A stretch of 64,000 nt of DNA from Bacillus nitratireducens (GTDB lineage Bacteria; Bacillota; Bacilli; Bacillales; Bacillaceae_G): assembly GCF_001884135.1 (NCBI RefSeq), contig NZ_MAOC01000069.1, forward strand, positions 1 through 64,000, read 5' to 3'. The position numbers were made by a program, and so were the translations under genes. Numbering within the stretch: the first letter of the stretch is position 1; each line of letters begins with the position of its first letter. The notes under the pieces were generated by a model. It was not told the origin of the DNA, searched no databases, and worked only from the letters and a program-made list of their open reading frames with translations. This document shows positions 8,263 to 17,220 of this stretch, one piece after another.

Positions 8263-9621
8263 CTATTTTGCTGTAGTTACATTATTATCTCTACTAGTGA
8301 TTTCTTTTTTCTCTTTATAATAAATCCCGTGTTCTTCTTTCACAAATAACAATGCTATACCGCCAATTACAGCAGCAGTCGCAATTGCTGCAAAATTATA
8401 TTGAGGCAATAAATGCATGGAAAGTAGAATACCTATCAAAGTTGGAGCTACCACACCTCCAAGACGCCCAAAGGCCATTGTACTTCCTACCGCTGTTGAG
8501 CGCATATTACTAGGATAATATTGAGAAACAAATGCATTTGACATATTTTGTAGTCCAACAGAAGAAGCACCAATTACTGAAATTAACAAAAATCCAACAA
8601 ACATATTATTTACAAATCCGATGAGTGATAATGCAATTGCTCCACAGAAAAATAATGGGACAAGTACTTTTTTAAATCCAATTTTATCTACTATTGGACC
8701 GAATATGAGAGTTCCAATGATAGCTCCGATTTGCATGACAGCTGTAAATGAGAGACTTGATTTAAGATCGTATCCTGACTGCATCATAAGCCTTGGTAAC
8801 CATGTACTCATAGAGTAAATGAGTACGAAAGCACTAAAACATGAAATCCAAAACATAATTGTACTTACGGCGCGCTTTTCCTCAAATAACTTAACAACAG
8901 GAGAACCTACTTCTTTAGTCGGTCGTTTTGTAAATTCAATTGCCGCATCTTTACTTAACTCTGGATTTACCTTAGCTATTACTTTTTTCGCTTCTTCTAT
9001 TTTTCCTCTCATTAAAAGAAAACCAATAGACTCAGGAATACTTTTCATTAAAAACGGGATAAACAATAACGGAATTCCTGCTAACCAAAAAACTGGCTCC
9101 CATCCTGCTGTCGTAAGAAGGGAACGACTTGTAAGTGCCGCTACCATTGCTCCAATTGAATATCCGCAAAAAATAAATGATACGATAGCAGTCCGAACTC
9201 GTTTTGGCGAGAATTCTGTTGCTATAGCAATTACATTCGGCATAACTCCGCCAAGCCCTATACCTGCGATAACACGAAAAATCGCAAACATTACAGGACC
9301 GTTCGCAAAACCAGATAGACATGTAAATAGACTAAATAAGATTGTAGTTACTATTATGATATTTTTACGACCTATTTTATCAGCTAATAAACCAAAGAAA
9401 GCAGCACCAATTGCTGTTCCTATAGCTGTATAACTACCAATTGCCCCTGCTGTAACATCCGATATTCCCCACTCTTTAATGAGCGAAGGTACTGATGCTC
9501 CATAAATAACAGCATCATATCCATCAAATGCAATTACGATAAATAACCAAAATATTAACCAAATATGCATGGAATGAATACGGCTTTCGTCTATCACATT
9601 CATCGGGTTAATCGATTTCAT
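8263..9621 (-). CDS. MFS transporter, aromatic acid:H+ symporter (AAHS)-like
   Basis: A 452-aa major facilitator permease with twelve hydrophobic segments. The FDGYD motif in the first transmembrane helix and LADKIGRKN in loop 2-3 are typical of AAHS transporters such as PcaK and BenK, which import aromatic acids with protons. The start at 9621 is set by AAGGAGG 9 nt upstream; sixteen codons of earlier in-frame sequence would cover that site. A cre-like site lies 50 bp upstream, consistent with carbon catabolite repression. No aromatic-degradation enzyme is encoded within this window, so the substrate remains open; the adjacent PucR-type regulator suggests an inducible catabolic substrate. 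Confidence 0.85.
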   Translation of the reverse strand: MKSINPMNVIDESRIHSMHIWLIFWLFIVIAFDGYDAVIYGASVPSLIKEWGISDVTAGAIGSYTAIGTAIGAAFFGLLADKIGRKNIIIVTTILFSLFTCLSGFANGPVMFAIFRVIAGIGLGGVMPNVIAIATEFSPKRVRTAIVSFIFCGYSIGAMVAALTSRSLLTTAGWEPVFWLAGIPLLFIPFLMKSIPESIGFLLMRGKIEEAKKVIAKVNPELSKDAAIEFTKRPTKEVGSPVVKLFEEKRAVSTIMFWISCFSAFVLIYSMSTWLPRLMMQSGYDLKSSLSFTAVMQIGAIIGTLIFGPIVDKIGFKKVLVPLFFCGAIALSLIGFVNNMFVGFLLISVIGASSVGLQNMSNAFVSQYYPSNMRSTAVGSTMAFGRLGGVVAPTLIGILLSMHLLPQYNFAAIATAAVIGGIALLFVKEEHGIYYKEKKEITSRDNNVTTAK

Positions 9622-9670
9622 CTTAATAGCCTCCTTATATGGGAATCTTCTTTTCTTGTACCTCAACAAC

Positions 9671-9684
9671 AGTAAACGCTTTCA
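9671..9684. promoter_or_regulatory. cre-like site (CcpA) before the MFS gene
   Basis: AGTAAACGCTTTCA matches TGWAANCGNTNWCA at 13 of 14 positions, 50 bp before the MFS start codon. It predicts CcpA-mediated repression in the presence of preferred sugars. Confidence 0.65.
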
Positions 9685-9841
9685 ATTACCTCCCTTAAGT
9701 TTCTAAATATTTTTCTGAATTTTCCGTATTTAAATTGTAATAATTACTATTAAAAATTGTTATCCGTTTTTTATAGGAAATAGAAAAGTAATATTCCTCT
9801 TTAATGCGGGCGTTGCCTCATAGGAATTAAAGTTTGAGCAT

Positions 9842-9870
9842 AAAAAAGAGGCGCAATAAGCACCTCTTTT
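9842..9870 (-). terminator. Rho-independent terminator
   Basis: AAAAGAGGTGC-TTATT-GCGCCTCTTTTTT on the minus strand, 28-56 nt beyond the stop codon of the hydrolase gene at 9898. A stable stem with a T run. Confidence 0.85.
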
Positions 9871-9897
9871 ACATGTAAATCAATAATTATTATTCAT

Positions 9898-10539
9898 TCA
9901 ATCTTTTATTGTTTCTTCCAGTTTCCCTATCATTTTTGCTATAACTGTAATTGAATTCTCTGTTTCAAATTCCCCAACATTTAAAGAATGATTAGCGTTC
10001 TTAACAACATCAATTTTTAAATTCGTTTTATGTACTTGATTCATTTGATGTACATTGTATTGATGATCTTTGTCTCCAATTACTAAAAGCCCTTCATGAC
10101 GACTATGTAAGATCGAATCAAAAATGGAATCAAAAGTTAGTAAAGGTGTAAGTAGTATCATTTTTGACTGTGCAAATTCTTCTCTCTTCATTAAATCATT
10201 TGCAATCGGGATTGTTCCGAGTGATTTTCCTAAAAACATCGAATCGTTGTATTGTCCATTTCTTAGCACTTCATTAATGATAGGATTAATATCATCCATC
10301 ATTACTTTCGTTACTTCTTCCATTGGTTTTTCCATTAACTGTCCATCGTAGGAATAATGAATATGTACTACATCTATTTTATTTTCAAGCATAAGCATCG
10401 TTGCATAATAAAATAACGGCTTGTCATAATTGTAGCCTGAGCCTGAGAACATAAAACAGATTGTATTAGAACCTTTTTCGATATGTGTGTAACGAATGAC
10501 TTTATTATCTATATGTATCTCTTTTTTAGTCCCCTTCAC
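9898..10539 (-). CDS. Small alpha/beta hydrolase
   Basis: A 213-aa cytoplasmic protein of the alpha/beta-hydrolase fold. An oxyanion segment FSGSGYNYD precedes the nucleophile elbow GKSLGT; the acid is likely in VIGDKDHQYN and the histidine in VVKNANHSLN. The start is the GTG at 10539: GGAGGGG lies 6 nt upstream and overlaps a TTG five codons earlier. It follows a Nudix hydrolase gene by 21 bp, so the two are probably co-transcribed. Substrate not predictable. Confidence 0.75.
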   Translation of the reverse strand: MKGTKKEIHIDNKVIRYTHIEKGSNTICFMFSGSGYNYDKPLFYYATMLMLENKIDVVHIHYSYDGQLMEKPMEEVTKVMMDDINPIINEVLRNGQYNDSMFLGKSLGTIPIANDLMKREEFAQSKMILLTPLLTFDSIFDSILHSRHEGLLVIGDKDHQYNVHQMNQVHKTNLKIDVVKNANHSLNVGEFETENSITVIAKMIGKLEETIKD

Positions 10540-10560
10540 CGTTTTCCCCTCCAAACACGC

Positions 10561-11028
10561 TTATTTTTGCAAAACGATATGTTCTGTATGAATTGATATA
10601 TCCTTTACTTTATCTTTTATAAACGCTGGCTGTAAGTTATACGCATCTAACTCTTCTACCGGCACCCACATAAATAAATACCTTCTACCTTCTTCTTCTA
10701 GAATATATTGATCAGCCCCATTTGCAGGTAACTCATGCAATTCTACTTCATAATAAAAACTAATCTCATGAAACTTTCGCTCAGAAAGTGTAAAGAAATT
10801 TTCTACTGACCATATTAATCTCTTCACCTTAATAGGAACAGCTAATTCTTCAGCAAGCTCTCGTTTTAACGCATCTTCACTACTTTCTAGCATTTTCACT
10901 CGTCCACCCGGTACATACCAAAAATCTTCACTGTCACCTTGCAGAATGAGTATTTTATTATCATGTTTACAAATTGCTCCAACGCGGTAATTAAAACATG
11001 TTTCCTCTACTTTAAATGTAAGATCCAC
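10561..11028 (-). CDS. Nudix hydrolase
   Basis: A 155-aa pyrophosphohydrolase. The Nudix box is complete: G-rich start GGRVKMLESSEDALKRELAEEL at residues ~50-71, with the metal-binding REL-AEE core. Such enzymes cleave nucleoside diphosphates linked to another moiety. The start is the GTG at 11028 because GGAGGG stands 7-8 nt upstream; a TTG at 11043 overlaps that ribosome binding site. It is the first gene of a two-gene unit with the small hydrolase. No features narrow the substrate. Confidence 0.85.
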   Translation of the reverse strand: MDLTFKVEETCFNYRVGAICKHDNKILILQGDSEDFWYVPGGRVKMLESSEDALKRELAEELAVPIKVKRLIWSVENFFTLSERKFHEISFYYEVELHELPANGADQYILEEEGRRYLFMWVPVEELDAYNLQPAFIKDKVKDISIHTEHIVLQK

Positions 11029-11218
11029 AACGAATCCCTCCAATGTATCATTACAAAACTATTATGTATGTGCTGTACAAATAAGATTACTAAATTTTTC
11101 TATTTCATTCAATAATTTTCGAACTTTCCGAAAACTACACTTACCTTTTTGTCATTACAGGTATTTATACATATGTTACAATCACAATGCACACTAGAAA
11201 AGCACTATGGGGGTACAA

Positions 11219-12010
11219 ATGGAAACGTTATTAATCCAGCAAACTGAGAAATCAAATAAGTTTTGGAAAATCGTTGTGAAAGATAGAGACTACGTTGTGT
11301 TTTACGGAAAAATTGGCACAGCTGGTAGTGTGAAAGCGAAAGAATTAGAAACAGAAGAAGAATGCATAAAAGAAGCTAACAAACTAATCGCTTCCAAACG
11401 AAAAAAAGGATATACCGACCCTATTCTAGGGAAAGATTACATAAAAGAAAAAACGATAACAGAAGAAAATTTTTGGGAACTACTTGCTCGTGCAAAATCG
11501 AAAGGCGAAGACCAAGAAGAACAAATAGAATGGCTCACTTCTCACCTCGCTAAACGTACAGTACATGAAATTGTAGCTTTTGACACACATATGCACCATA
11601 TTTTAAAAGCCTCCTATACGTCTCACTTATGGGCAGCTGCATATATAATTATGGGCGGTTGTTCGGATGATAGTTTTGATTACTTCCGCGGGTGGTTATT
11701 GTTCCAAGGAAAAGAAGTTTACGAAGCATGTATTGAAGATCCAGAACGGTTAATTCCTGTATTAGAAAATTTGAGTGAGTATGATGTTCCAGAAATTGAA
11801 GAACTTACGCTATATTTCGGACAAGAAGTATATATGGAGAAGACTGGGGATGAAGATGATACATACTTTACACTATACCATGTCTTATCAAATGAAGAAT
11901 TTGAGGAAGTTGATATCGAGTTAGACTGGGATGAAGATGACGAAGAAGGTTTGAAAAAGATGTTTCCTAAGCTATGGGAAATGTACGGGGAAGAACCGAT
12001 TGAGTGGTAG
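11219..12010 (+). CDS. WGR and DUF4240 domain protein
   Basis: A 263-aa soluble, acidic protein. Residues ~1-75 form a WGR-like domain (FWKIVVKDRDYVVFYGKIGTAG), known as a DNA- or partner-binding module in PARPs and some bacterial proteins. Residues ~85-220 match the DUF4240 pattern (FWELLARAKSKG, then LWAAAYIIMGGCSDDSFDYFRGWL). The tail is rich in Asp and Glu. GGGGGT lies just upstream; ATG 11207 and ATG 11219 are both possible and the second has better spacing. It is monocistronic with its own terminator. The function of DUF4240 is not established. Confidence 0.75.
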   Translation: METLLIQQTEKSNKFWKIVVKDRDYVVFYGKIGTAGSVKAKELETEEECIKEANKLIASKRKKGYTDPILGKDYIKEKTITEENFWELLARAKSKGEDQEEQIEWLTSHLAKRTVHEIVAFDTHMHHILKASYTSHLWAAAYIIMGGCSDDSFDYFRGWLLFQGKEVYEACIEDPERLIPVLENLSEYDVPEIEELTLYFGQEVYMEKTGDEDDTYFTLYHVLSNEEFEEVDIELDWDEDDEEGLKKMFPKLWEMYGEEPIEW

Positions 12011-12020
12011 ACTAATATTA

Positions 12021-12056
12021 GGACTCTGTTTAACCAATAGACAGAGTCCTTTTTTC
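12021..12056 (+). terminator. Rho-independent terminator
   Basis: GGACTCTGT...ACAGAGTCC stem followed by TTTTTT, 11 nt past the stop of the WGR/DUF4240 gene. It lies between convergent genes. Confidence 0.9.
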
Positions 12057-12069
12057 ATAGGATTCTTAT

Positions 12070-13107
12070 TTAACCTCTCTTTATTTCATACCACTTATCT
12101 AACAGCACCTTTTCTCTTTCAATTGAAATACCTGCCTTAAATTCCCTACCTTTCGTTTCTTTCATCCACTCATACACGTCTGTAACTGTATCTTCTAATC
12201 TTCTTAAAGTAAGACCCTCTTTAACTGCGCTCTCTATATTAATAGAGAATCCACCTTTCCACGGATCTGTTTCACCTTCTAATGAAAAAGTTTCGGGAAG
12301 CCATAATGGCATTTCCGTCCATGGATGTACTTTATTTTCATGCATAAACGATTCATCAACCCAAACGAATTCAGCATCGCTATTCGTAACTTCTTTACAC
12401 GTATTTAATAACTCTTCCATCGTCAATTCATCTTTCGGACCCGTTACATTAAATGTACCTGCTTTATTGTTTTCTGCCATGTTTAGTCCCCAGTTTGCGA
12501 CGTCTTTTATATCAACTATCTGCACTGGACGGTCCTTTCTTCCTGGAACTAACACTTCTCCTCCCTTTGCTACACGCCCAATCCAGTATGGAAGCCGATC
12601 TGTATAATCAAACATCCCTGAAAGAAGTCCTGCTCTTACGTGTAAAACACGCCCCGGCCAATACTTCTCTGCTTCTTTTTCACACAATACTTTCAGCGCA
12701 CCGTAATACTCATAAGGAGAAACTTCATCATTCTCCACAGCCTTTATTTGATCACCCGTTGGTTCGGGTTGTAAAATATAACTTTCTTTTATATGATGCG
12801 GAATCCAATCTTTATAAACGGAAAGACTTGAAATGAATATATAATGCTTTATATTATCCCGTAAGACTTCTCCAACATTTCTAATGTGATGCGGAGAAAA
12901 TCCACACGTGTCGACTACCGTATCCCATTTTCGATTTTCTAAACTTGAAACATCATCATTTCTGTCACCGATTAACTGCTCTACTTCAGGAAAAACTTCT
13001 TTATTCGTTCCGCGATTAAATAATGTAACTTCATGTCCTCTTTTTAAAGCTTTTTCTACGAAAGCTCTTCCTAAAAAACGTGTACCACCTAGAATTAAAA
13101 TCTTCAT
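12070..13107 (-). CDS. NAD-dependent epimerase/dehydratase family protein (extended SDR)
   Basis: A 345-aa Rossmann-fold protein. The N-terminal nucleotide-binding motif is GGTRFLGRAFVEKAL (residues ~7-21), with the basic FNRG segment behind strand 2. SSLSVYKDW and the later YYGALKVLCE (Y and K of the YxxxK dyad) give the catalytic core. The overall type is the atypical extended SDR found as isomerase-like or reductase proteins in Bacillus. AATGGGGGAG precedes the ATG. It is flanked by a convergent gene and an empty 250-bp stretch, so probably monocistronic. No substrate can be assigned. Confidence 0.82.
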   Translation of the reverse strand: MKILILGGTRFLGRAFVEKALKRGHEVTLFNRGTNKEVFPEVEQLIGDRNDDVSSLENRKWDTVVDTCGFSPHHIRNVGEVLRDNIKHYIFISSLSVYKDWIPHHIKESYILQPEPTGDQIKAVENDEVSPYEYYGALKVLCEKEAEKYWPGRVLHVRAGLLSGMFDYTDRLPYWIGRVAKGGEVLVPGRKDRPVQIVDIKDVANWGLNMAENNKAGTFNVTGPKDELTMEELLNTCKEVTNSDAEFVWVDESFMHENKVHPWTEMPLWLPETFSLEGETDPWKGGFSINIESAVKEGLTLRRLEDTVTDVYEWMKETKGREFKAGISIEREKVLLDKWYEIKRG

Positions 13108-13362
13108 GTTTCTCCCCCATTCATGATTGAAAATCCTTTCTTTTGTTAAACGATTTTTTGTTGTGAAAAGTTACGGGGGATTTGTTGTTTTACTTCAATT
13201 AAATATTTAACTATTTTCGGACCGTGACCTCATTATATAAGAAAAAACAACAGAAAAGTTAGAATATTCTTTCAATTAACGTTTTTACGTATTTTTTACA
13301 TTTACTCTACCAAAATGACATAAATTCTAAATTACGCTATTTTTAAAATTGACTGCTGATTT

Positions 13363-13683
13363 TCATAAAAACAATGCTCCTATCAAATTGACAGGAGCAT
13401 TGTTTTTTTTCAACCCCCATTTACTTTTATACATTTGAATTGAAATTATCGAAATCAAACTAAGCAACCCCATAAATAAACAAATCGCACCTAGAATTGT
13501 ATAAGAATTTCCATATCCTTGTAATAAAGCTAAATACGTACTTGTATCCATATGACCGCCCTGCTCTGCAACAGATTCACTTGCTGCCTTACTCCCCATT
13601 TCTGGTGCATTTATTAGTACATACACACCGATAATAGCTACTAATGCTGAAATGATTTCTACAACATTAGACTTTGTCATCAT
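13363..13683 (-). CDS. Small membrane protein of unknown function
   Basis: A 106-aa protein with two hydrophobic helices (about residues 6-24 and 62-84) separated by a polar loop rich in Ala, Ser, Glu and Gly, and a short basic tail. I do not recognise the family. AAAGGTGAGGG sits 1-8 nt before paired ATG codons at 13683 and 13680. The last dozen codons are formed by a terminator-like hairpin (13371-13410), so the C-terminus reads through what looks like the gene's own terminator. This may be a natural overlap or a sign that an original stop codon was lost. Confidence 0.6.
   Translation of the reverse strand: MMTKSNVVEIISALVAIIGVYVLINAPEMGSKAASESVAEQGGHMDTSTYLALLQGYGNSYTILGAICLFMGLLSLISIISIQMYKSKWGLKKNNAPVNLIGALFL
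13371..13410. terminator. Bidirectional terminator overlapping the end of a coding region
   Basis: ACAATGCTCCT and AGGAGCATTGT (11 perfect base pairs, 11-nt loop) with a T run on the plus side (13403-13410) and TTTTTA on the minus side. The minus-strand gene ends inside it at 13363. Confidence 0.8.
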
Positions 13684-13889
13684 ACCCTCACCTTTCAAAC
13701 AACGCCTTTTATCCATCTAGTGAAGTCTCTTTCTATCTCTTACTATACTAGCAAAAAAAAGAGATATAATTTAATCCCCTTCTCTATTACTAGAATCAAC
13801 AATATGAAAATATTCATTCTGTCTATTTCCATTTCATATATAATTAAAATATCCAATATTTGATTAACAAATTATACGTACTTAGGTAG

Positions 13890-14645
13890 GTGATAAATAT
13901 TAATAAAAACATAGTTTATCATTCAACATTTTACATTTATTCTCTCACATCGTTCTTTTATATCTTTTTGCTAAACATAGAAAATGGTCGTAGTTATTTG
14001 GGTTTCACGATGGTTGTTCCGTTGTTAGCCGTTCTTTTATATCAAAAAGCATATAAGAAACAAGAAATTTTTCATACATTTGGCATTTCACGTCCAACAT
14101 TAAAATCACTAATTTTCTCCATTTTATTCCCACTACTTCTAGGTCTATGTCTCCATTTCTATTTTTATATTTATAATATACAGTTCTTATTTAATCACTG
14201 CAATGAATTGGGATTTCTCCTACTCATTGGTCTTACAATTGCAGCTTTGTCTGCATTTTTAGAAGAAATCATATGGCGTGGAAATTTTCATTACCATTTA
14301 CGAAAAAAATATTCATTAAAACAAACAGCAATCATTACTGCATCGCTTTGGTCTTTATGGCATTTACCAGTATCAATCTTTTATAAAAACTATGAATTAT
14401 GGTTTGTAGGAATATTAAGCTATCTATCATTATTATTTATATTATCTATAATTTTGACGTATATGAGAGAGTATGGTCGTTCTGTAATACCACCCGCTAT
14501 TTTACACGGTATGTTTAATGTATTTTATTTAACAGATGGAGTAGAAACGAAATGGGATTTTAGCCTAATGGAATTAATTAAATTTATCTTGCTGGCAATT
14601 GTGTTTGGCATGATGTATCTAATACATCGAAAAGTTAAAAAATAG
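13890..14645 (+). CDS. CPBP family intramembrane metalloprotease (Abi-like)
   Basis: A ~250-aa protein with about seven transmembrane helices. The CPBP motifs are present: EEIIWRGNFHYHLRKK (motif 1, Glu-Glu and Arg), SLWHLPVS (motif 2, His) and ILHGMFNVFYL (motif 3, His and Asn). Members process prenylated or membrane proteins or serve in bacteriocin immunity. Start problem: the only conventional in-frame start is GTG 13890, which lies within the Shine-Dalgarno sequence TAGGTAGGTGAT. The codon 8 nt beyond the GG core is ATT 13899, so initiation there is possible. A hairpin downstream (14674-14724) likely ends the transcript. No bacteriocin gene is visible next to it. Confidence 0.8.
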   Translation: MININKNIVYHSTFYIYSLTSFFYIFLLNIENGRSYLGFTMVVPLLAVLLYQKAYKKQEIFHTFGISRPTLKSLIFSILFPLLLGLCLHFYFYIYNIQFLFNHCNELGFLLLIGLTIAALSAFLEEIIWRGNFHYHLRKKYSLKQTAIITASLWSLWHLPVSIFYKNYELWFVGILSYLSLLFILSIILTYMREYGRSVIPPAILHGMFNVFYLTDGVETKWDFSLMELIKFILLAIVFGMMYLIHRKVKK

Positions 14646-14673
14646 TTAAAAGTACCTAAACAAATTATAAAGT

Positions 14674-14724
14674 ACTTCAACACCTTGCAATTATTCAATA
14701 ATCGTATAGGTGTTGAAGTTTTCT
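14674..14724 (+). terminator. Probable terminator
   Basis: ACTTCAACACCT and AGGTGTTGAAGT, a 12-bp perfect inverted repeat with a 22-nt loop, then TTTTCT. It follows the CPBP gene by ~30 nt. Confidence 0.65.
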
Positions 14725-14828
14725 AATCTTAGTTGAACAACTTGGTTAATAAAACACTTTTTTCTATCATGAAGAACAAAACAAGTTTAACTAAACCTTT
14801 CATTCTTATTTTTATAAAAATAACCATA

Positions 14829-15770
14829 TTAATCTTTTAAATAAGGAAATATGCACTCTTTAATTAACTTCCATCTATCCCCTGCATTCGGTATGACTTC
14901 AGAAGCAATCGCCACCACCAGTTCCTTCTCTGGTACGCAGCAAATCATATTCCCACCATCGCCCATTGCACAATATGAAAAGATACCATCTTCTTCTCGT
15001 AACCACCATAAGTAGCCATATTGATTCGGATTCATCGCTATTGATTCTTTTACCCATGATTTTGAAAGAATTTGTTTCCCCTCATAAGTACCTGCGTTTA
15101 AATATAATCGTCCAAACTTAGCCATATCTTTAACTGTTAACATTAGTCCCCAGCCGCCCGTCGAAATTCCATTTGGATCGTGAACCCATCCCTTTACATC
15201 TTTTCCGAATAAGTCATCGAATCCAAATGCTTTCATATTGTAGTTTGGAATTTCTCTCATGCCGAGTGGCTGAAATAAGTATTCATTCGCAAATTCACGC
15301 GCACTTTTTCCTGTTACACTCGTAATAATTGCTGATAGTACATGTGCGCCTGCCGATGAATATTTAAAAGGTCCAATTTCTCCACCTTTTCCTGCCCTAT
15401 TTAACGTATACTTCACCCAGTCCATTTGTGTACATAGTTCTTCTAACGGTTCCTGCCAGTCTATATAAGGATATGGAGCTGTCATTGTAAGTAGATGCCG
15501 AACTGTTACTTCAGATGCCTTAAGATTATATTCAGGAAAAAACTCTATTACTTTTTGATTTACACTTTTGATATATCCTTTATCTATACATATCCCAATT
15601 AACGCAGAGATTATCGTTTTTGTGACCGACGCTATATGAAATGCATCATTTGGACCGTGACCGTTATAATAGTTTTCAAAAATAACATTACCTTTCTGTA
15701 CTACTAACATACCATTAACATTTTCATATTCTTCTTTTATAATCTGATCTAACTTTTCAGCAGTTTGCAT
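14829..15770 (-). CDS. Serine hydrolase, beta-lactamase class C/PBP-like
   Basis: A 313-aa protein of the serine beta-lactamase-like superfamily. It has the SxxK motif ASVTK (S48, K51), a second motif YSS (Y137) in place of YxN and a likely third motif around the GDGGN segment near residue 270. There is no signal peptide, so it is probably a cytoplasmic esterase or peptidase rather than a beta-lactamase. AGGGGGAAG precedes the ATG. It lies 23 bp downstream of the AraC-type regulator, so the pair is probably one transcript and the regulator may respond to the same compound. Confidence 0.8.
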   Translation of the reverse strand: MQTAEKLDQIIKEEYENVNGMLVVQKGNVIFENYYNGHGPNDAFHIASVTKTIISALIGICIDKGYIKSVNQKVIEFFPEYNLKASEVTVRHLLTMTAPYPYIDWQEPLEELCTQMDWVKYTLNRAGKGGEIGPFKYSSAGAHVLSAIITSVTGKSAREFANEYLFQPLGMREIPNYNMKAFGFDDLFGKDVKGWVHDPNGISTGGWGLMLTVKDMAKFGRLYLNAGTYEGKQILSKSWVKESIAMNPNQYGYLWWLREEDGIFSYCAMGDGGNMICCVPEKELVVAIASEVIPNAGDRWKLIKECIFPYLKD

Positions 15771-15793
15771 CGTTCTTCCCCCTTAATCAATGA

Positions 15794-16684
15794 TTAAAAA
15801 GGTTCGATAGGTACATATATATCAACTATATGTTTATTTTCCGGGTACTGCCTTGGATCATTTCTATATACTTCAAAAGGATACGAATCTCTCGGCTTAT
15901 ATCCGCTATTTGGAAGCCACTCACCGTATAAGAAATCCCATGCTCCTTTATATTCATCTTGGAATATTTCAAAATGACCTACCGCATACTTGCCTGAAGG
16001 TATTACCATTATTCCAATGTCGCTCGTTTCTACTGCGGACTCATCTGGAATTGTTATACATAGACTTGTTCTTAAATGATAGTCCTCAGTAAATTCATGA
16101 TGATCGTGGTAAATGGTTAATATTTTCGTATCCTCAAATACATGATAGTTTTGCTCCGATGCGTAATGAAATAGTTTTTCTATCATTTTCGGAAAATCTA
16201 TAGCTAAATCTTTATATGTACCTACATGTCTTATGTATGCGACGTTTACGTTGTCCGCTGTTACAATTTCGACCTCTCCTCGAACCTTCTTACACTCATT
16301 GTATTGAGAATCTTCGCTAACGTCTTTGCACTTCTTGCTATTGTGATTTCTATAGTGAGACGGACTTACTCCGTAATAACTTTTAAATGTCCGGGAGAAA
16401 ACTGCTGAATCTGTGAACCCGAAGTAATACGCAATGTCTGTAATCGTCATATCTGTACGATAAGTAAGAAGGTGTGTTGCCCTCTCTAATTTCAAACGAT
16501 TCACATACCGAGATAACGGCTCATCCATCATCCCTTTAAAAATTCTATGAAAATGAAATTTTGAAAAGCCTGCCACATTAGCTAAATCTTCAATTGAAAG
16601 TGAATCATTTATATGTGATTCTATATAGTCTTGCACTTTATAAACACGTCGTAAATACTCGTTTCTACTTTGAGAACTCTCCAT
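15794..16684 (-). CDS. AraC family regulator with GyrI-like effector domain
   Basis: A 296-aa one-component regulator. The N-terminal two-helix-turn-helix AraC domain (residues ~15-112) contains LSIEDLANVAGFSKFHFHRIF and ITDIAYYFGFTDSAVFSRTF. The C-terminal ~155 residues have the pattern of Rob/GyrI effector-binding domains (VNVAYIRHVGTYKDL ... YPFEVYRNDP). GAGGAG 8-9 nt upstream sets the start at 16684. It shares a transcript with the serine hydrolase. Regulators of this type bind small, often lipophilic compounds. Confidence 0.87.
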   Translation of the reverse strand: MESSQSRNEYLRRVYKVQDYIESHINDSLSIEDLANVAGFSKFHFHRIFKGMMDEPLSRYVNRLKLERATHLLTYRTDMTITDIAYYFGFTDSAVFSRTFKSYYGVSPSHYRNHNSKKCKDVSEDSQYNECKKVRGEVEIVTADNVNVAYIRHVGTYKDLAIDFPKMIEKLFHYASEQNYHVFEDTKILTIYHDHHEFTEDYHLRTSLCITIPDESAVETSDIGIMVIPSGKYAVGHFEIFQDEYKGAWDFLYGEWLPNSGYKPRDSYPFEVYRNDPRQYPENKHIVDIYVPIEPF

Positions 16685-16702
16685 ATTTATCACTCCTCAC
16701 AA

Positions 16703-16731
16703 CAAAAAGGCTAACGTTAAGCTAGCCTCCT
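16703..16731 (-). terminator. Terminator after the GNAT gene
   Basis: On the minus strand AGGCTAGCTTAACGTTAGCCT followed by TTTTTG. It lies 2-30 nt past the stop codon at 16733 and before the regulator promoter. Confidence 0.75.
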
Positions 16732-16732
16732 T

Positions 16733-17203
16733 TTACACATTTTTTAAAAATAGCACTCTACTACCGCCGTTCCCATCATAATTTGTATGTACCGATACAC
16801 CCTCTATCTCATCATCCCCAGCCTCGATTCGAAAACCGATTTCTTGATGAAACTGTATCGAATTTTTATTAATTGGTGACGTAATTGCTTTTACAACTTT
16901 ACGGTTATTTGCACGAGCGGCATCAAAGAAATAAGAATACAATGTCGATGCGATTCCTCTTCTTCTATACTTTGGATTTACACCGATAAAATGAACATAT
17001 GCTTCATCTTTATATGTTTGTGAAAAGAATCCACATAAGAAACCTAACGTTTCGCCATCTTCTTCAATGATAAAACTCGTTTCTTGAAAGTGAACGAAAA
17101 ACAATTTTGGCAACAAGGCAGCCATGTCTCTCCCGCCCCACCAATCATTTAAAACAGAATGAATCTTAACATAATCTTCCCCTTGAATGTTCCTTACTCG
17201 CAT
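16733..17203 (-). CDS. GNAT family N-acetyltransferase
   Basis: A 156-aa acyl-CoA-dependent N-acetyltransferase. The acetyl-CoA-binding motif A is YRRRGIASTLYSYF (pattern R/QxxGxG/A) at residues ~76-90, preceded by VHFIGVNP on strand 4. GAGGGAG 6 nt upstream sets the start at ATG 17203; a GTG seven codons earlier overlaps the upstream gene's stop. It is downstream of a small membrane protein gene with which it is probably co-transcribed. Substrate unknown. Confidence 0.85.
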   Translation of the reverse strand: MRVRNIQGEDYVKIHSVLNDWWGGRDMAALLPKLFFVHFQETSFIIEEDGETLGFLCGFFSQTYKDEAYVHFIGVNPKYRRRGIASTLYSYFFDAARANNRKVVKAITSPINKNSIQFHQEIGFRIEAGDDEIEGVSVHTNYDGNGGSRVLFLKNV

Positions 17204-17220
17204 GTATTTCTCCCTCTCAC

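Noticed and set aside
13890-14645. Bacteriocin immunity system around the CPBP protease
   Set aside because: No bacteriocin-like small peptide, leader or ABC exporter gene lies next to it.
14829-15770. Beta-lactamase
   Set aside because: No signal peptide and an altered second motif (YSS); it fits cytoplasmic serine hydrolases better.
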